Shown: positions 17,940 through 27,806, counted from the stretch's first letter. The stretch is DNA of 64,000 nucleotides from JBBWZH01 sp035544115 (GCA_963714145.1 OY970235.1:6572001-6636000); one strand, 5' to 3'. The notes: generated from the letters alone by a model not told the origin. A program made the numbers and translations.

Positions 17940-18818
17940 ATGGCAAACAGGGCCGTCCGCGTGATTTCCGTGAACCAGCACTCCGCCGCCTCCTATCCTC
18001 CGAGTGTGCATCGCGCCGCCGCGTTCTTCGATCTCGATAAAACGATCATTGCGAAGTCGAGCACGCTGGCCTTCGGTCGACCCTTCTTCCACGGCGGCCT
18101 GATCAACCGTCGGGCGGTGCTCAAGGCCTCATACGCGCAGTTCGTGTACCTGGTCGCGGGTGCCGACGAGGACCAGATGGACCGTCTGCGGGACTACATG
18201 GCGGCCCTGTGCACCGGCTGGGACGTACGGCAGGTTCGCGACATCGTGACCGAGACGCTGCACGACATCGTCGACCCGCTGATCTTCGAGGAGGCGGCCG
18301 CTCTCATCGAGGAGCACAAGTCCCGAGGTCGGGACATTGTGATCGTGTCCAGCAGCGGAGAGGAGATGGTTGGACCGATTGGCGAGATGGTCGGCGCCGA
18401 CCATGTCATCGCCACCCGGATGGTGGTCACGGAGGGCCGGTACACCGGTGAGATCGAGTTCTATGCCTATGGCCCGAACAAGGCCTCGGCCATCGTCGAT
18501 CACGCCCGCCGGATGGGCTACGACCTGGATGCCTGCTATGCCTACAGCGACTCGGCGACAGACCTGCCCATGCTGGAGACGGTGGGCCATCCCGCCGTCG
18601 TGAACCCTGACCGCGCGTTGCGCCGGCTGGCGGTGCAGCGCGGCTGGCCGGTGCTCACGTTCAGCCGGGCGGTGTCGCTGCAGAGCCGGCTGGCCGGCAT
18701 GCGGACGCCGGCCGGCCCGGTGGTGGCCGGTACCGCTGTCGGCGTCGGCGCCGCTGTCGTCGGCATCGCCTGGTACGCCGCCCGTCGCCGCGGCCGCCTC
18801 CTCGCCACGGCACCCTGA
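17940..18818 (+). CDS. HAD-IB family phosphatase
   Basis: 292 residues. HAD motif I is AAFFDLDKTII near residue 30, motif II lies in DIVIVSSSGEEM, and motif III in AYSDSATDLPMLETVG; KASAIVDHARRMG supplies the lysine region. The family (SerB-like subfamily IB) removes phosphate from small molecules or lipids. A C-terminal hydrophobic segment (VVAGTAVGVGAAVVGIAWYAA) suggests membrane anchoring. ATG 17940 is the first start after the divergent 6C RNA; GTG 17961 is an alternative. It corresponds to Rv3661. Confidence 0.88.
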   Translation: MANRAVRVISVNQHSAASYPPSVHRAAAFFDLDKTIIAKSSTLAFGRPFFHGGLINRRAVLKASYAQFVYLVAGADEDQMDRLRDYMAALCTGWDVRQVRDIVTETLHDIVDPLIFEEAAALIEEHKSRGRDIVIVSSSGEEMVGPIGEMVGADHVIATRMVVTEGRYTGEIEFYAYGPNKASAIVDHARRMGYDLDACYAYSDSATDLPMLETVGHPAVVNPDRALRRLAVQRGWPVLTFSRAVSLQSRLAGMRTPAGPVVAGTAVGVGAAVVGIAWYAARRRGRLLATAP

Positions 18819-19416
18819 CCGGCCACTGCCCACGCCACCACTACCCGCGCCACCACGCCGCCCTGCCCGCGTCGCTACCCGCGCCGCCACCGTCGCCGCT
18901 GCCCGCGTCACTACCCGCGCCGCCACGCTCGCCACCGCCGCGTCGCGACGGCACCGCTGCCCGCGTGACCACGGCACCGCTACCCGCGTCGCCACGGCAC
19001 TACTGCCCGCACCGCCGGCACCACGGCACCCGACCGCCGCTGCGCCCGCCGGCACCAGGGTGTGTCGGCGCGGTACGGCAAGCCTGATTCGCCGCAGAAA
19101 TCCAGGGCGCGGTCCGGCGATCGGGTCTTCCGAAGCCGGCGGGATGGGCGTAGAAAGGAGCAACGGACGAAGGTCAGCAGGCAGATCAGTTCTCCTCGAC
19201 CGGACTCCGCGCACGGACGCCGGGCACCCACGCGCGACCAGCCGCGGGAGGCACGTCGGGACGGACTTCCGGGTCCGTGCCGTCGACTTGAGGTGCACGC
19301 CTGGTAACCCGGTTGCCTGTGGGCGACGGCGCTCCCTTTGTTGGAGCGCCGTTCGCGTCTGCGCGCAGACTCGCTACCCGCCTCGGCATTTCCGGGGTGC
19401 GCCGAGCACCTCCCGG
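18819..19416. other. 598-bp intergenic region, low-complexity left half
   Basis: From about 18830 to 19030 the sequence is a degenerate run built on CCGCGTCGCCAC/CTACCCGCG units. From 19060 to 19310 it is non-repetitive with lower GC. An 81-codon frame (19062-19307) shows no high-GC third-position bias and is not called. A hairpin lies at 19326-19352. No gene is supported. Confidence 0.5.
19326..19352. terminator. Terminator-like hairpin
   Basis: ACGGCGCTCC pairs perfectly with GGAGCGCCGT around a seven-base loop CTTTGTT. It lies just beyond the 3' end of the leftward gene ending at 19417 and could terminate it. Confidence 0.5.
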
Positions 19417-20211
19417 TCAGCGGCGGCGGACGGCCTCGCAGATCGCGAGTGCCTCGCGGGCGCCAAGTTCGACGGCGGCGCAGCAGTGCCGCAGCCAGCT
19501 GGCGACGCCGTCGGGAGTGCCGGTGCGGTAGCTGGCCAGGGCGGCCTCGTACTCGGCCTGCAACTCCAGGTGGCCGACCTCGGGGACGGTGATGGACTTC
19601 GGGTCCAGGCCCTGGCTGATCATCGTGAGCCGGGCGGCGGCACGGGCCACCAACCCGTCCGCCGAGCCGAACGGTGCCAGGGTGCGAAGCTCACCGTGCA
19701 CGACGGCGGCCAGCACGATCGCGGGCACGGCGGTGTCGCCGGCCACCAGCCGGCCGAGCGCATCCAGCCGGGCGGTGCTGTCCGACCGGCCGGACGGACG
19801 ACCGAGCGACTCGGAACCGGCCGCGCCCGCCGCGGCCAGGACGTGCAGCCGGGCCAGCACCTGCAGCGGCGCCCGCGCCCAGGTGTCGACCAGCTCGCCG
19901 ACGCCGGCGCTGACCCGCAGTGCGCCGCGGACGACGGGATCATCGCCGGCGGCACCGGTCCGCAGCTGAGGCAACGGGACGTTCACGCCGTCAAGGGCCG
20001 CCGACGCCCGCGCGCCGCGTAGCGCCGACTCGGCGGCCACCGCGGCGCTGTGCCGGCGCAGCACCCGGTGCCCGAGCAGCTCGTCCACCGACTCGCGGGC
20101 CGCCGCCACCGCCGCCGTCACGCCCGGTAGGCCCAGCAGCGGCAGCAGCGGGTCGTCCGGGCGTGCGCCGCCGGGCGCCCACGCTGCCGGTCGCGAGCCG
20201 CTGGGAAACAC
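19417..20211 (-). CDS. Degenerate Fic-like protein (Rv3662c/SCO3559 neighbourhood)
   Basis: 264 residues, mostly helical. The segment HGELRTLAPFGSADGLVARAAARL resembles the HPFxxGNGRxxR core of Fic proteins but lacks the His and the Gly-Asn-Gly signature, so AMP-transfer activity is unlikely. ESALRGARASAALDGV could be the equivalent of the N-terminal inhibitory helix. The start is a GTG at 20211 with no clear ribosome binding site. Assignment to the Fic fold is inference from these two patterns. Confidence 0.6.
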   Translation of the reverse strand: MFPSGSRPAAWAPGGARPDDPLLPLLGLPGVTAAVAAARESVDELLGHRVLRRHSAAVAAESALRGARASAALDGVNVPLPQLRTGAAGDDPVVRGALRVSAGVGELVDTWARAPLQVLARLHVLAAAGAAGSESLGRPSGRSDSTARLDALGRLVAGDTAVPAIVLAAVVHGELRTLAPFGSADGLVARAAARLTMISQGLDPKSITVPEVGHLELQAEYEAALASYRTGTPDGVASWLRHCCAAVELGAREALAICEAVRRR

Positions 20212-20547
20212 ATGCTGAGGCTACGACCCGACGTCCGGCCGCCCAGCAACGGGCGAACGGTTGGTCCCGCCGCGGTGGCGGGACAGCTGCCGGGGTGGGC
20301 ATGGAGGCAGGGCCGGCGCCGGTGCTTCTCCCACGTGCGCACCCCGCGAGTGCACGCGAACGCCGACACCGGCCCTGCGTCTGTGGCCGGACCGCCGTGC
20401 CAGGCTGGGGTCCTGAGCCGCACTGGCGAGAGGGTGTCAGAGCGGCATGGCACGGCGATCCGGCAGATCCGGGGTGCCGGGCCGACCCGTGAGGGCAGCA
20501 CGGGTCGGCCACGGCCGTCCGGGCAGGCCGGGAGTCCCGGACGTTTA

Positions 20548-22638
20548 TCAGGCGGGCGCCGGCGGCGGCTCCGGTCTCACCCGCCGCAGTCGCTCCTTCC
20601 ACGCGGTGCTGGCCACCTCGCTCCGGCGGCTGGCCGCCCTGCGGTCGGTGGCGCCATTCGCCGGCCGGCCGGTCGAGCGGCTGCCGGCGCGGCGCGGCAC
20701 GGTCCGCGGACCGCCGGCTCGTGGCTCGCCGTCACCCTGGTGCGCCGGTCCGCTGCCGGCCACGGACCGGGCCGGCGGCGGCACGGCACCGGCTGCCGCC
20801 CGGTGCGCCGCGCTCAACGCGGCGGTGGCGACCGCAGCCGGGGCGCTCCCGGCGGACTGCCCGTCCGCGGTGGCCGCGCGGCGGTTGACGGCGCGGGCCG
20901 CGCCGGCCAGCGCCGGAGCGACTGCCACCGGCGGCCGTCCCGGGTCACTCGCCGCGGTTCGCGGCTGCCACGGGCCGCCGGGCGACATCCCGGTCTGGCC
21001 CGGCCGCAGCCCGGCTACCAGGGCGCACTCCGCCACCGATGTCAGCTGGGCCGCGCGACCGGACCACGGGCCGGTCGCCGGCAGCCCGCCGACGATCACC
21101 CCGGCCGGCCGCACCGGCGACTCGAAGCCTGGCAGCGTTCCCGGCCCGGCCGCCACACCGGCCGGTTCACCGTCCACTGTGGATGCTGAGGGGCCGGCCG
21201 GCGGTGCGGCCTGGGCGCGGTCCACAGTGGACGTCGGGCGGATCGGCCCGGATAGTGGACGAGCCGGTGAGTCGGCGCGGATGCCCCGGTGGTGCCGGGC
21301 GACGACGTCCCGGCAGGCGTGCACGATCGGGCCGAGCAGGTCCTCGGCGCGCGGGAGTGGGCGCCGGACCTGGTCCGGCTCGACCAACCAGCGGGTGACG
21401 CCAGGCGGCTCGGGACCGATCGGCGGCAGCACGAGGACGCCGCGGCGACGGACCACGATGTCCGGCGCGCCCGAGCAGTCCCCGCCCAACCAGAGGCCGG
21501 TTTCCGGGCCGGGCTGCGTGGGCAGCGAAGCCCCGCCGGAAACGGGCCGTTTGCGGCTACGACCGCGGCCGCGCTCAGCAAAGTCGGCGGTGCGGCGGGC
21601 CCCCGCCGCGACCAGGAACAACAGCCGTCCGGACGCCGTCGAGATCGCCGGCGCCGGCCGGTAGCCCATCATCTCAAGCCGCCCAAGGGCCTCCCGGCCG
21701 CCGGACTCGGGCGCGTCGATCACATCCACATGCCAGCCGACCGGCAGCACGATCGCGGCCAGCGGGGCGGCCAGCCACCACTCCCGGATCCGGTCCGGGT
21801 CGGCGCTCGCGGCCAGCCAGGACGCGGTGTCGACGGGGTGGGCACCGGGTTCGGCACAATATTCGCCGCAGGAGCAGGCGCCGGCCCGGGTCAACTGCAC
21901 CCCCGGGACAACCGGCCACCGCCACTCGCCAACGACCAGCCGCAACGTGCGGGCCACCCGTGCCGCGGCCGCCGAGCCCAACCCGGCCCCGCTCCGCTCC
22001 GGCTCCACCAGGTCGGCCCCGACCTGCCGAGCCTCGCTCCGCCCAGGCTCCACCAGGTCGGCCCCGACCTGCCGAGCCTCGCTCGGCCCGGCCTCGCTCC
22101 GCCCAGGCTCCAGCCGGTCGGCCTCGACCTGCCCAGCCTCGCTCCGCCCGGCCTCGACCCGGTCAGGCTCCACCCGGTCGGCCCCGACCCGCCGAGCCTT
22201 GCTCCGCCCAGGCTCCACCCGGTCGGCCCCGACCCGGCCAGCCTCGCTCCGTTCGGCCTCGGCGCTCCGGTCGGCCTCGACCCGGCCAGCCTCACTCCGC
22301 CCTTGCAGCGCCAGGACGACAGCGTCCGGGGCGGTCAGGCTGGCGGGTACCGGGTGGGTGGTGGGATGGGTGGACTGGTCGGCAAGGTGGGCAAGCTCGG
22401 AATTAGCTGGCTGGGCAATCTTGGTGCTGGCTCCTGAGCCGGTACATGGTGGTCGCTCGGGCTCAGGCCCACCGGCCCCGGCCGGGATGGCCGCTGGCGG
22501 TCGACCGGGGTCGCGACTGGGCCGGTGGGCGAACGTGGTGGCCTCGGCCGGGCCCGACTCTTCCTGCCGCTGGTGCGGGTGAGCGTCAGGCCGGCCGTCC
22601 TGGCCGGATAAACGTTCAGCGTGCCGCGGGAGCACCAC
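20548..22638 (-). CDS. Bifunctional primase/polymerase (prim-pol)-like protein with repeat-rich N-terminus
   Basis: 696 residues. The conserved core, about residues 240-370, contains EWRWPVVPGVQL, the cysteine pair ACSCGEYC, DPDRIREWW, LPVGWHVDVIDAPESGG (acidic pair typical of actinobacterial prim-pol-like proteins) and GRLLFLVAAG. The preceding part is a degenerate 15-residue repeat (GRSEARQVGADLVEP type); the C-terminal 300 residues are Ala/Pro/Arg-rich and probably disordered. The start GTG at 22638 is chosen because GGGAGGAA lies about eight bases upstream; a GTG at 22707 is in frame but lacks such a site. It is divergent from the HTH/TPR regulator. Confidence 0.7.
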   Translation of the reverse strand: MVLPRHAERLSGQDGRPDAHPHQRQEESGPAEATTFAHRPSRDPGRPPAAIPAGAGGPEPERPPCTGSGASTKIAQPANSELAHLADQSTHPTTHPVPASLTAPDAVVLALQGRSEAGRVEADRSAEAERSEAGRVGADRVEPGRSKARRVGADRVEPDRVEAGRSEAGQVEADRLEPGRSEAGPSEARQVGADLVEPGRSEARQVGADLVEPERSGAGLGSAAAARVARTLRLVVGEWRWPVVPGVQLTRAGACSCGEYCAEPGAHPVDTASWLAASADPDRIREWWLAAPLAAIVLPVGWHVDVIDAPESGGREALGRLEMMGYRPAPAISTASGRLLFLVAAGARRTADFAERGRGRSRKRPVSGGASLPTQPGPETGLWLGGDCSGAPDIVVRRRGVLVLPPIGPEPPGVTRWLVEPDQVRRPLPRAEDLLGPIVHACRDVVARHHRGIRADSPARPLSGPIRPTSTVDRAQAAPPAGPSASTVDGEPAGVAAGPGTLPGFESPVRPAGVIVGGLPATGPWSGRAAQLTSVAECALVAGLRPGQTGMSPGGPWQPRTAASDPGRPPVAVAPALAGAARAVNRRAATADGQSAGSAPAAVATAALSAAHRAAAGAVPPPARSVAGSGPAHQGDGEPRAGGPRTVPRRAGSRSTGRPANGATDRRAASRRSEVASTAWKERLRRVRPEPPPAPA
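21994..22300 (-). repeat. Degenerate 45-bp tandem repeats inside the prim-pol-like gene
   Basis: About seven imperfect copies of a 45-bp unit such as CAGGCTCCACCCGGTCGGCC encode runs of Glu-Pro-Gly-Arg-Ser-Glu-Ala-Arg-x-Val-Gly-Ala-Asp. Unit length is a multiple of three, so the frame is kept. Confidence 0.8.
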
Positions 22639-22946
22639 TGTGTCTTCCTCCCCGTCGTGGTCGAGCTGCCGTGTCCCCCATTTGGTCACCCACGAGGGGC
22701 GACACACGAGCTAGCATCGATCCGTCCGTAACAGAGCGTGGCAGATCGATCACAATTCGACTACTACCCTGGACGGTTGCCTTCTCCACACCAGGTGCGG
22801 CGGCCTGACCTGGGTGTTCCGGAGCGCGAACGGGAAAACCCACCAACGCCCCCGGTCCTCCGGCCCCAGACGCACACGAATGACGCCGGCAGCGGCGGAA
22901 CACTCGGCGGGTCCCTGCCCGTCAAGGTTCGAACTGGAGGGCATTG

Positions 22947-24875
22947 TTGTCACGAAACGCCAAGACGGGGTCAAAGGCCGAACGTGACGCACTTCGGCAG
23001 GAGATGCTCGCCGCGCACTGTTCGCACGACCTGGTAGCGCAGGAAATGCAGCAGCGGTGGGGTTTTCGGTCCCGGGAGGCGCGTCGGCATGCGCTCGGCT
23101 GGAGTCAGGATCAGGTGGCCGTGCAGTTCACAGAGGCGGCCGCCCGGGTCAGCTCCGACCGCAGCCCACATTCGCCCATGATCGGGACCCGAATCGGCGA
23201 GTACGAGCGCTGGCCGCACGGCGGCCGGCGCCCGTCCACGTATGTGCTGACCGTGCTCGCCAGCATCTACGGCACCACCGTCGATCGACTGCTCGACTAT
23301 GACGACTACCGCCACCTGCCGGATCAGGACCGGATGGTCCTGAGCACGCTGTTGTCCCGCCCCGGCAGCACCCAACCCACCGCCGGACCGGTGACCCCGG
23401 GCCCGGTCTCCCCCGCCACCGCAACGCCCGCGGCCCACTGGAATGCCGCGCCAGCCGACTACGTACCGGTGACCCCGGTACTGGTCTCAGTCGGCGGTAC
23501 CAGCCAGGTAGTGCCGGTGATCCCGGCGTCGGCGATCGTCGTGGCACCCCAGCCGCCGGCGCCGGCCACGGCCACTCCGCAGCCAGCCGCACCGGCCACC
23601 TCCGGGTGCGCCGCCGCCGGACCGGGCACGCCGAGCGAGCCAGTCGGGTACGTGGACGCACCCGGCCTGCACTTGCCCGCTACCGGCGTGGCAACTGGCC
23701 ACGCCACGCTGACAGTGCCGCCGGGCACGGCTCTGGTGACTGCCGCCACCTCGCTGACTCCGGTCGCCGCCATCTCGGCGGCCGAGTTGGAGATCGCGCC
23801 GCGGAGCGGGTCCGCGGCCCGGCGCCTACGCCGGGATCGCCTGATGGACAGGTGCACCGGCACGGCATCCGCGGAGGAGGAAATCATCATGGCAGCGGCA
23901 AAGCAGTCGGCCGAGTTCGGTGAGTGGGCCGAGACGACAAATGTCGGACCGAACACCCTCGACCAGTTCGACCAGGACGTCCGCACGATCGCCCGGTCCT
24001 ACCTGCGCAGCGCGCCGCTGCCGCTGGTGCTGGACACCGTCCGGCTCCGGAACCGGGTATTCACGCAGTTGGAGGGGCGCCAGCACCCGACCCAGAGCCA
24101 GCGCCTGTACATGATCGCTGGCCGGGCCTGCGGCCTGCTGGCCTGGATGTCCGGGGATGTGGGCCGGACCGCCGAGGCGGAGACCCAGGCGCGTACCGGC
24201 TGGTTGTGCGCCGAGGTGGCCGACCACGACGGGCTGCGGGCCTGGATCCGGGCCACCCAGAGCAAGTCCGCCTACTGGGACGGGCGGATCCTGGACTCGG
24301 CCCGGCTGGCCGAGGCCGGGCTGGCGTGCCGGGCCACCGGCACGGCCCGGGTGCTGCTGGCCAGCCTGGCCGCCCGCGCCTGGGCCCGGCTGGGCCACGT
24401 CGACGAGGCGCACGCGGCGCTGGCCCGGGCCGGCGACGAGCGGGAGGCGGTCTCCGAGCCGGACGAGGTGGGTGGCCTGTTCGGCTTCAGCGAGGCGCAG
24501 CAGAGCTACCTGGCCGGCAGCACGTACCTCTGGCTGAAGGAGTCCACCGAGGCGCTCCGGGCGGCCGACCGGGCGGTCTGGCTGTACGAGGTCGGCGAAC
24601 CGGAGGACCGGTTCTACGGCGCCGAGATGATCGCGCTGATGGACGCGGCCAGCGCGCACCTGCAGGCCGACGAACTGGAAGGTGCCATCGAGAAGCTCAA
24701 CCCGGTGCTCAACCTGCCGTCCCAGCAGCGGCTGGAGACGTTCACCCAGCGGCTGGGGGACATGCGGGCGGTGCTGCACCGCAACCGGTACGTCGGCAAC
24801 CGGATCGCGCTCGACCTGCAACACCAGATCGAGGAGTTCCGGGCCACCGCCCTCGGCCAGTATCTGAGCCGCTGA
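22947..24875 (+). CDS. XRE-type HTH regulator with TPR-like C-terminus (NsdA-like)
   Basis: 642 residues. The N-terminal 120 hold a helix-turn-helix (EARRHALGWSQDQVAVQF, then RIGEYERWPHGGRRPS) and a DYDDYRHLP acidic motif. A Pro/Ala/Thr-rich linker of about 170 residues follows, then a helical repeat region with TPR-like units (AEAETQARTGWLCAEVADHD, HVDEAHAALARAGDE). The layout matches large Streptomyces developmental regulators such as NsdA. TTG 22947 has GGAGG six bases upstream; a TTG three bases earlier is less well spaced. Target genes are unknown. Confidence 0.8.
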   Translation: MSRNAKTGSKAERDALRQEMLAAHCSHDLVAQEMQQRWGFRSREARRHALGWSQDQVAVQFTEAAARVSSDRSPHSPMIGTRIGEYERWPHGGRRPSTYVLTVLASIYGTTVDRLLDYDDYRHLPDQDRMVLSTLLSRPGSTQPTAGPVTPGPVSPATATPAAHWNAAPADYVPVTPVLVSVGGTSQVVPVIPASAIVVAPQPPAPATATPQPAAPATSGCAAAGPGTPSEPVGYVDAPGLHLPATGVATGHATLTVPPGTALVTAATSLTPVAAISAAELEIAPRSGSAARRLRRDRLMDRCTGTASAEEEIIMAAAKQSAEFGEWAETTNVGPNTLDQFDQDVRTIARSYLRSAPLPLVLDTVRLRNRVFTQLEGRQHPTQSQRLYMIAGRACGLLAWMSGDVGRTAEAETQARTGWLCAEVADHDGLRAWIRATQSKSAYWDGRILDSARLAEAGLACRATGTARVLLASLAARAWARLGHVDEAHAALARAGDEREAVSEPDEVGGLFGFSEAQQSYLAGSTYLWLKESTEALRAADRAVWLYEVGEPEDRFYGAEMIALMDAASAHLQADELEGAIEKLNPVLNLPSQQRLETFTQRLGDMRAVLHRNRYVGNRIALDLQHQIEEFRATALGQYLSR

Positions 24876-25178
24876 CCACCCCCGCCGGCCGGCGCCGGGA
24901 CGGGTAGACCGCCGGGACGGCGGCCGCGACGTCCGGGGCAGGTATCTCGCAGTGAGTTGAGCGGCGCCGCGGCCGGCAGCGCCGCCGGACCGGGAGCGAA
25001 CGGGGCCGCTGGGCGCGGACGGCGGCCGTTCCGCCGACCTTGGGGTGACCGGTGTAGTCGGCGCGTCGTAGGGTCGGCCGGACACGGCGGTACACCGACG
25101 ACGCGACCGGACCGGTTTGCGCCGACCCGGCCGCACCGCCCGATTTCGCACCGACAGAGCAGTCTGCGGAGGGGCGCC
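24876..25178. other. 303-bp intergenic region before acsA
   Basis: GC-rich sequence with a GCGGCGCCGCGGCCGGCAGC run; no gene, terminator with T-run or clear promoter is recognised apart from the acsA ribosome binding site. Confidence 0.4.
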
Positions 25179-27158
25179 TTGACCGACACACCGACCAGCG
25201 ACGTCACGCTGTCGAACCTGCTGCACGAGACCCGCCGGTTCGAGCCGCCCGCCGAGCTGGCTGGCGCGGCCAACGTCACGGCCGAGGCGTACGAGCAGGC
25301 GAGCGCCGACCGGCTGGCCTTCTGGGAGACGCAGGCACGCCGGCTGACCTGGGCCGCGCCATGGGAGCAGACGCTGGAGTGGAAGCTGCCGTTCGCCAAG
25401 TGGTTCGTCGGCGGGCAGCTGAACGCGGCGTACAACTGCGTGGACCGGCACGTCGAGGCCGGCCGCGGCGACAAGGTCGCCTACTACTGGGAGGGCGAGC
25501 CGGGCGACACCCGCACGCTCACCTACGCCGACCTGCTCCGCGAGGTCTCCCGGACCGCGAACGCCCTGCTCGAGCTGGGCATCAACAAGGGCGAGCGGGT
25601 CGCGATCTACATGCCGATGATCCCGGAGACGGTGATCGCGATGCTGGCCTGCGCCCGGATCGGCGCGCCGCACACGGTCGTCTTCGGCGGCTTCTCCGCG
25701 GACGCGCTGCGCGGCCGCATCCTGGACTGCGACGCCCGGCTGGTGATCACCGCGGACGGCGGCTACCGGCGCGGCGCGCCGAGCGCGCTCAAGCCCGCGG
25801 TGGATGAGGCACTGACCGACTGCCCGGACGTGCACCACGTGCTGGTCGTCCGCCGCACCGGCCAGGACACCGCCTGGTCCGATGGCCGGGACGTCTGGTG
25901 GCACGACATCGTCGACCGCCAGCCGGATCAGCACACGGCCGAGCCGCACGACGCCGAGCACCCGCTGTACGTGATGTACACATCGGGTACGACGGCGAAG
26001 CCGAAGGGCATCCTGCACACCACCGGCGGCTATCTGACCGGCGTCTCGTACACGCACCACGCCGTGTTCGACATCAAGCCGGACACCGACATCTACTGGA
26101 CCGCGGCCGACATCGGCTGGGTCACCGGCCACTCGTATATCGTCTACGGCCCGCTGGCCAACGGCGCGACCAGCGTGATGTACGAGGGCACCCCGGACAC
26201 GCCGCACCGCGGCCGCTGGTGGGAGATCGTCGAGAAGTACAAGGTGTCGGTGCTGTACTGCGCGCCGACCGCGATCCGCACGTTCATGAAGTGGGGCGAG
26301 GAGCACCCGGGCAAGTTCGACCTGTCGAGCCTGCGCCTGCTCGGCTCGGTCGGCGAGCCGATCAACCCGGAGGCGTGGATCTGGTACCGGACCTACATCG
26401 GCGGCGACCGGGCCCCGGTGGTGGACACCTGGTGGCAGACCGAGACCGGGTCGATCATGATCAGCCCGCTGCCCGGGGTGACCGCGGCCAAGCCCGGCGC
26501 CGCGATGCGACCGCTGCCCGGCATCGGCGCCGACGTGGTGGACGACAACGGCAAGCCGGTGCCGAACGGCGGCGGTGGCTACCTGGTGCTGACCGAGCCG
26601 TGGCCGTCGATGCTGCGCGGCATCTGGGGCGACCCGGACCGGTACCGGGACACGTACTGGGCCCGGTTCGAGGGCGTCTACTTCGCCGGCGACGGCGCGA
26701 AGAAGGACGAGGACGGCGACATCTGGCTGCTCGGCCGGGTGGACGACGTGATGAACGTGGCCGGCCACCGCATCTCCACCACCGAGGTCGAGTCGGCGCT
26801 GGTCTCGCACCCGAAGGTGGCCGAGGCGGCCGTGGTCGGCGCGACCGACCCGACCACCGGACAGGGCATCGTCGCGTTCGTGATCGTCCGCGGCTCGGTC
26901 GCCGCGGACGAGTCATCCGGCGACGCCCTGGTCAGGGAGCTGCGCAACCACGTGGCCAAGGAGATCGGCCCGATCGCCAAGCCACGCCAGATCATGGTCG
27001 TGCCGGAGCTGCCCAAGACCCGGTCCGGCAAGATCATGCGCCGGCTGCTGCGGGACGTCGCGGAGAACCGCGAGCTGGGCGACGTGACCACGCTGAACGA
27101 TTCGTCGGTGATGGACCTGATCAAGGACAAGCTGCCCACCGCCTCCGGCGAGGAGTAA
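25179..27158 (+). CDS. acsA: Acetyl-CoA synthetase
   Basis: 659 residues, the usual length. It makes acetyl-CoA from acetate, ATP and CoA through acetyl-AMP. The AMP-binding signature YTSGTTAKPKGI is near residue 270, DTWWQTETGSIM is the A5 motif, YFAGDGAKKDEDGDIWLLGRVDDVMNVAGHR covers A7-A8, and PKTRSGKIMRRLLR near the C-terminus contains the lysine that is acetylated in Acs enzymes. The start is TTG 25179 with GGAGGGG about six bases upstream. It corresponds to Rv3667/SCO3563. Confidence 0.97.
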   Translation: MTDTPTSDVTLSNLLHETRRFEPPAELAGAANVTAEAYEQASADRLAFWETQARRLTWAAPWEQTLEWKLPFAKWFVGGQLNAAYNCVDRHVEAGRGDKVAYYWEGEPGDTRTLTYADLLREVSRTANALLELGINKGERVAIYMPMIPETVIAMLACARIGAPHTVVFGGFSADALRGRILDCDARLVITADGGYRRGAPSALKPAVDEALTDCPDVHHVLVVRRTGQDTAWSDGRDVWWHDIVDRQPDQHTAEPHDAEHPLYVMYTSGTTAKPKGILHTTGGYLTGVSYTHHAVFDIKPDTDIYWTAADIGWVTGHSYIVYGPLANGATSVMYEGTPDTPHRGRWWEIVEKYKVSVLYCAPTAIRTFMKWGEEHPGKFDLSSLRLLGSVGEPINPEAWIWYRTYIGGDRAPVVDTWWQTETGSIMISPLPGVTAAKPGAAMRPLPGIGADVVDDNGKPVPNGGGGYLVLTEPWPSMLRGIWGDPDRYRDTYWARFEGVYFAGDGAKKDEDGDIWLLGRVDDVMNVAGHRISTTEVESALVSHPKVAEAAVVGATDPTTGQGIVAFVIVRGSVAADESSGDALVRELRNHVAKEIGPIAKPRQIMVVPELPKTRSGKIMRRLLRDVAENRELGDVTTLNDSSVMDLIKDKLPTASGEE

Positions 27159-27184
27159 GCGGGACGGTCCACCTGGACAAGCTC

Positions 27185-27730
27185 GTGGACGTCATCGGGA
27201 CGGCACCGGCCGGCCCGGACAGCTGGCGACCCCGGGCCCGCCGGGCGGCCAGCTCCGTCCGGCGCCGGTTCCGCGACCGGCGCCGGGACGGCCGAGGGGC
27301 GGCCGGCGGGCTGGTGCTGGTGCTGGTGCTGGGCGCGGTCGTGCTGCTGCGGGTCGGGCTACCGGCCCCGGTGACGCCGTGGACCAGCCAGCTCCGGCCA
27401 CCGTACGACCACCTGCCGGGCCGGCAGCCGATCCCGGCGCCGACCCCGGTGCGGGACGACCCCGGGGTCGTGGAGGGCACCCTGCCGATCGGGCCGCAGG
27501 ACGGCGGGGGAGGCCGGGCGCCCGAGGAACGCGCGGTGCGGATGGTGCTCGGCCGCTACTGCACGGACCCGGACGGGCTCACCGTCACGTTCGTCGGGGT
27601 GGCGGCCGTCGGAGTGGCGACGAGCCCGTGGGACGGCCACGCGGTCGTGGCCGTCGTCCTGTACCAGGACGGCAACGGGGGCGATTACCAGTGGCGGGGC
27701 TGGGTCGACCAGCTCCGGCGCTGCCCCTGA
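27185..27730 (+). CDS. Single-pass membrane protein, paralog A
   Basis: 181 residues. A basic N-terminal region precedes one membrane helix (GGLVLVLVLGAVVLLRVG). The outer part contains PPYDHLPGRQPIPAP and MVLGRYCTDPDG, both repeated in the next gene. The start GTG 27185 aligns with the MDVI start of paralog B (VDVIGTAPAGP against MDVIDSGPERP). The ribosome binding site is weak. It is 26 bases after acsA and may be cotranscribed with it. Function unknown. Confidence 0.75.
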   Translation: MDVIGTAPAGPDSWRPRARRAASSVRRRFRDRRRDGRGAAGGLVLVLVLGAVVLLRVGLPAPVTPWTSQLRPPYDHLPGRQPIPAPTPVRDDPGVVEGTLPIGPQDGGGGRAPEERAVRMVLGRYCTDPDGLTVTFVGVAAVGVATSPWDGHAVVAVVLYQDGNGGDYQWRGWVDQLRRCP

Positions 27731-27806
27731 CCCCGGCCGCCTGATCGGGCCGCCCCCTCGCCCGCTCCGCCCCGGTCGCGGTCCGGTCCCGCCCGTCCCG
27801 GCCGGC

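Noticed and set aside
19062..19307. 81-codon open frame in the gap after the HAD gene
   Set aside because: Lacks the third-position GC bias of neighbours and any family resemblance; could not be supported.
23826..26810. 994-codon minus-strand open frame
   Set aside because: Spans the complement of both the regulator and acsA; a GC-rich shadow.
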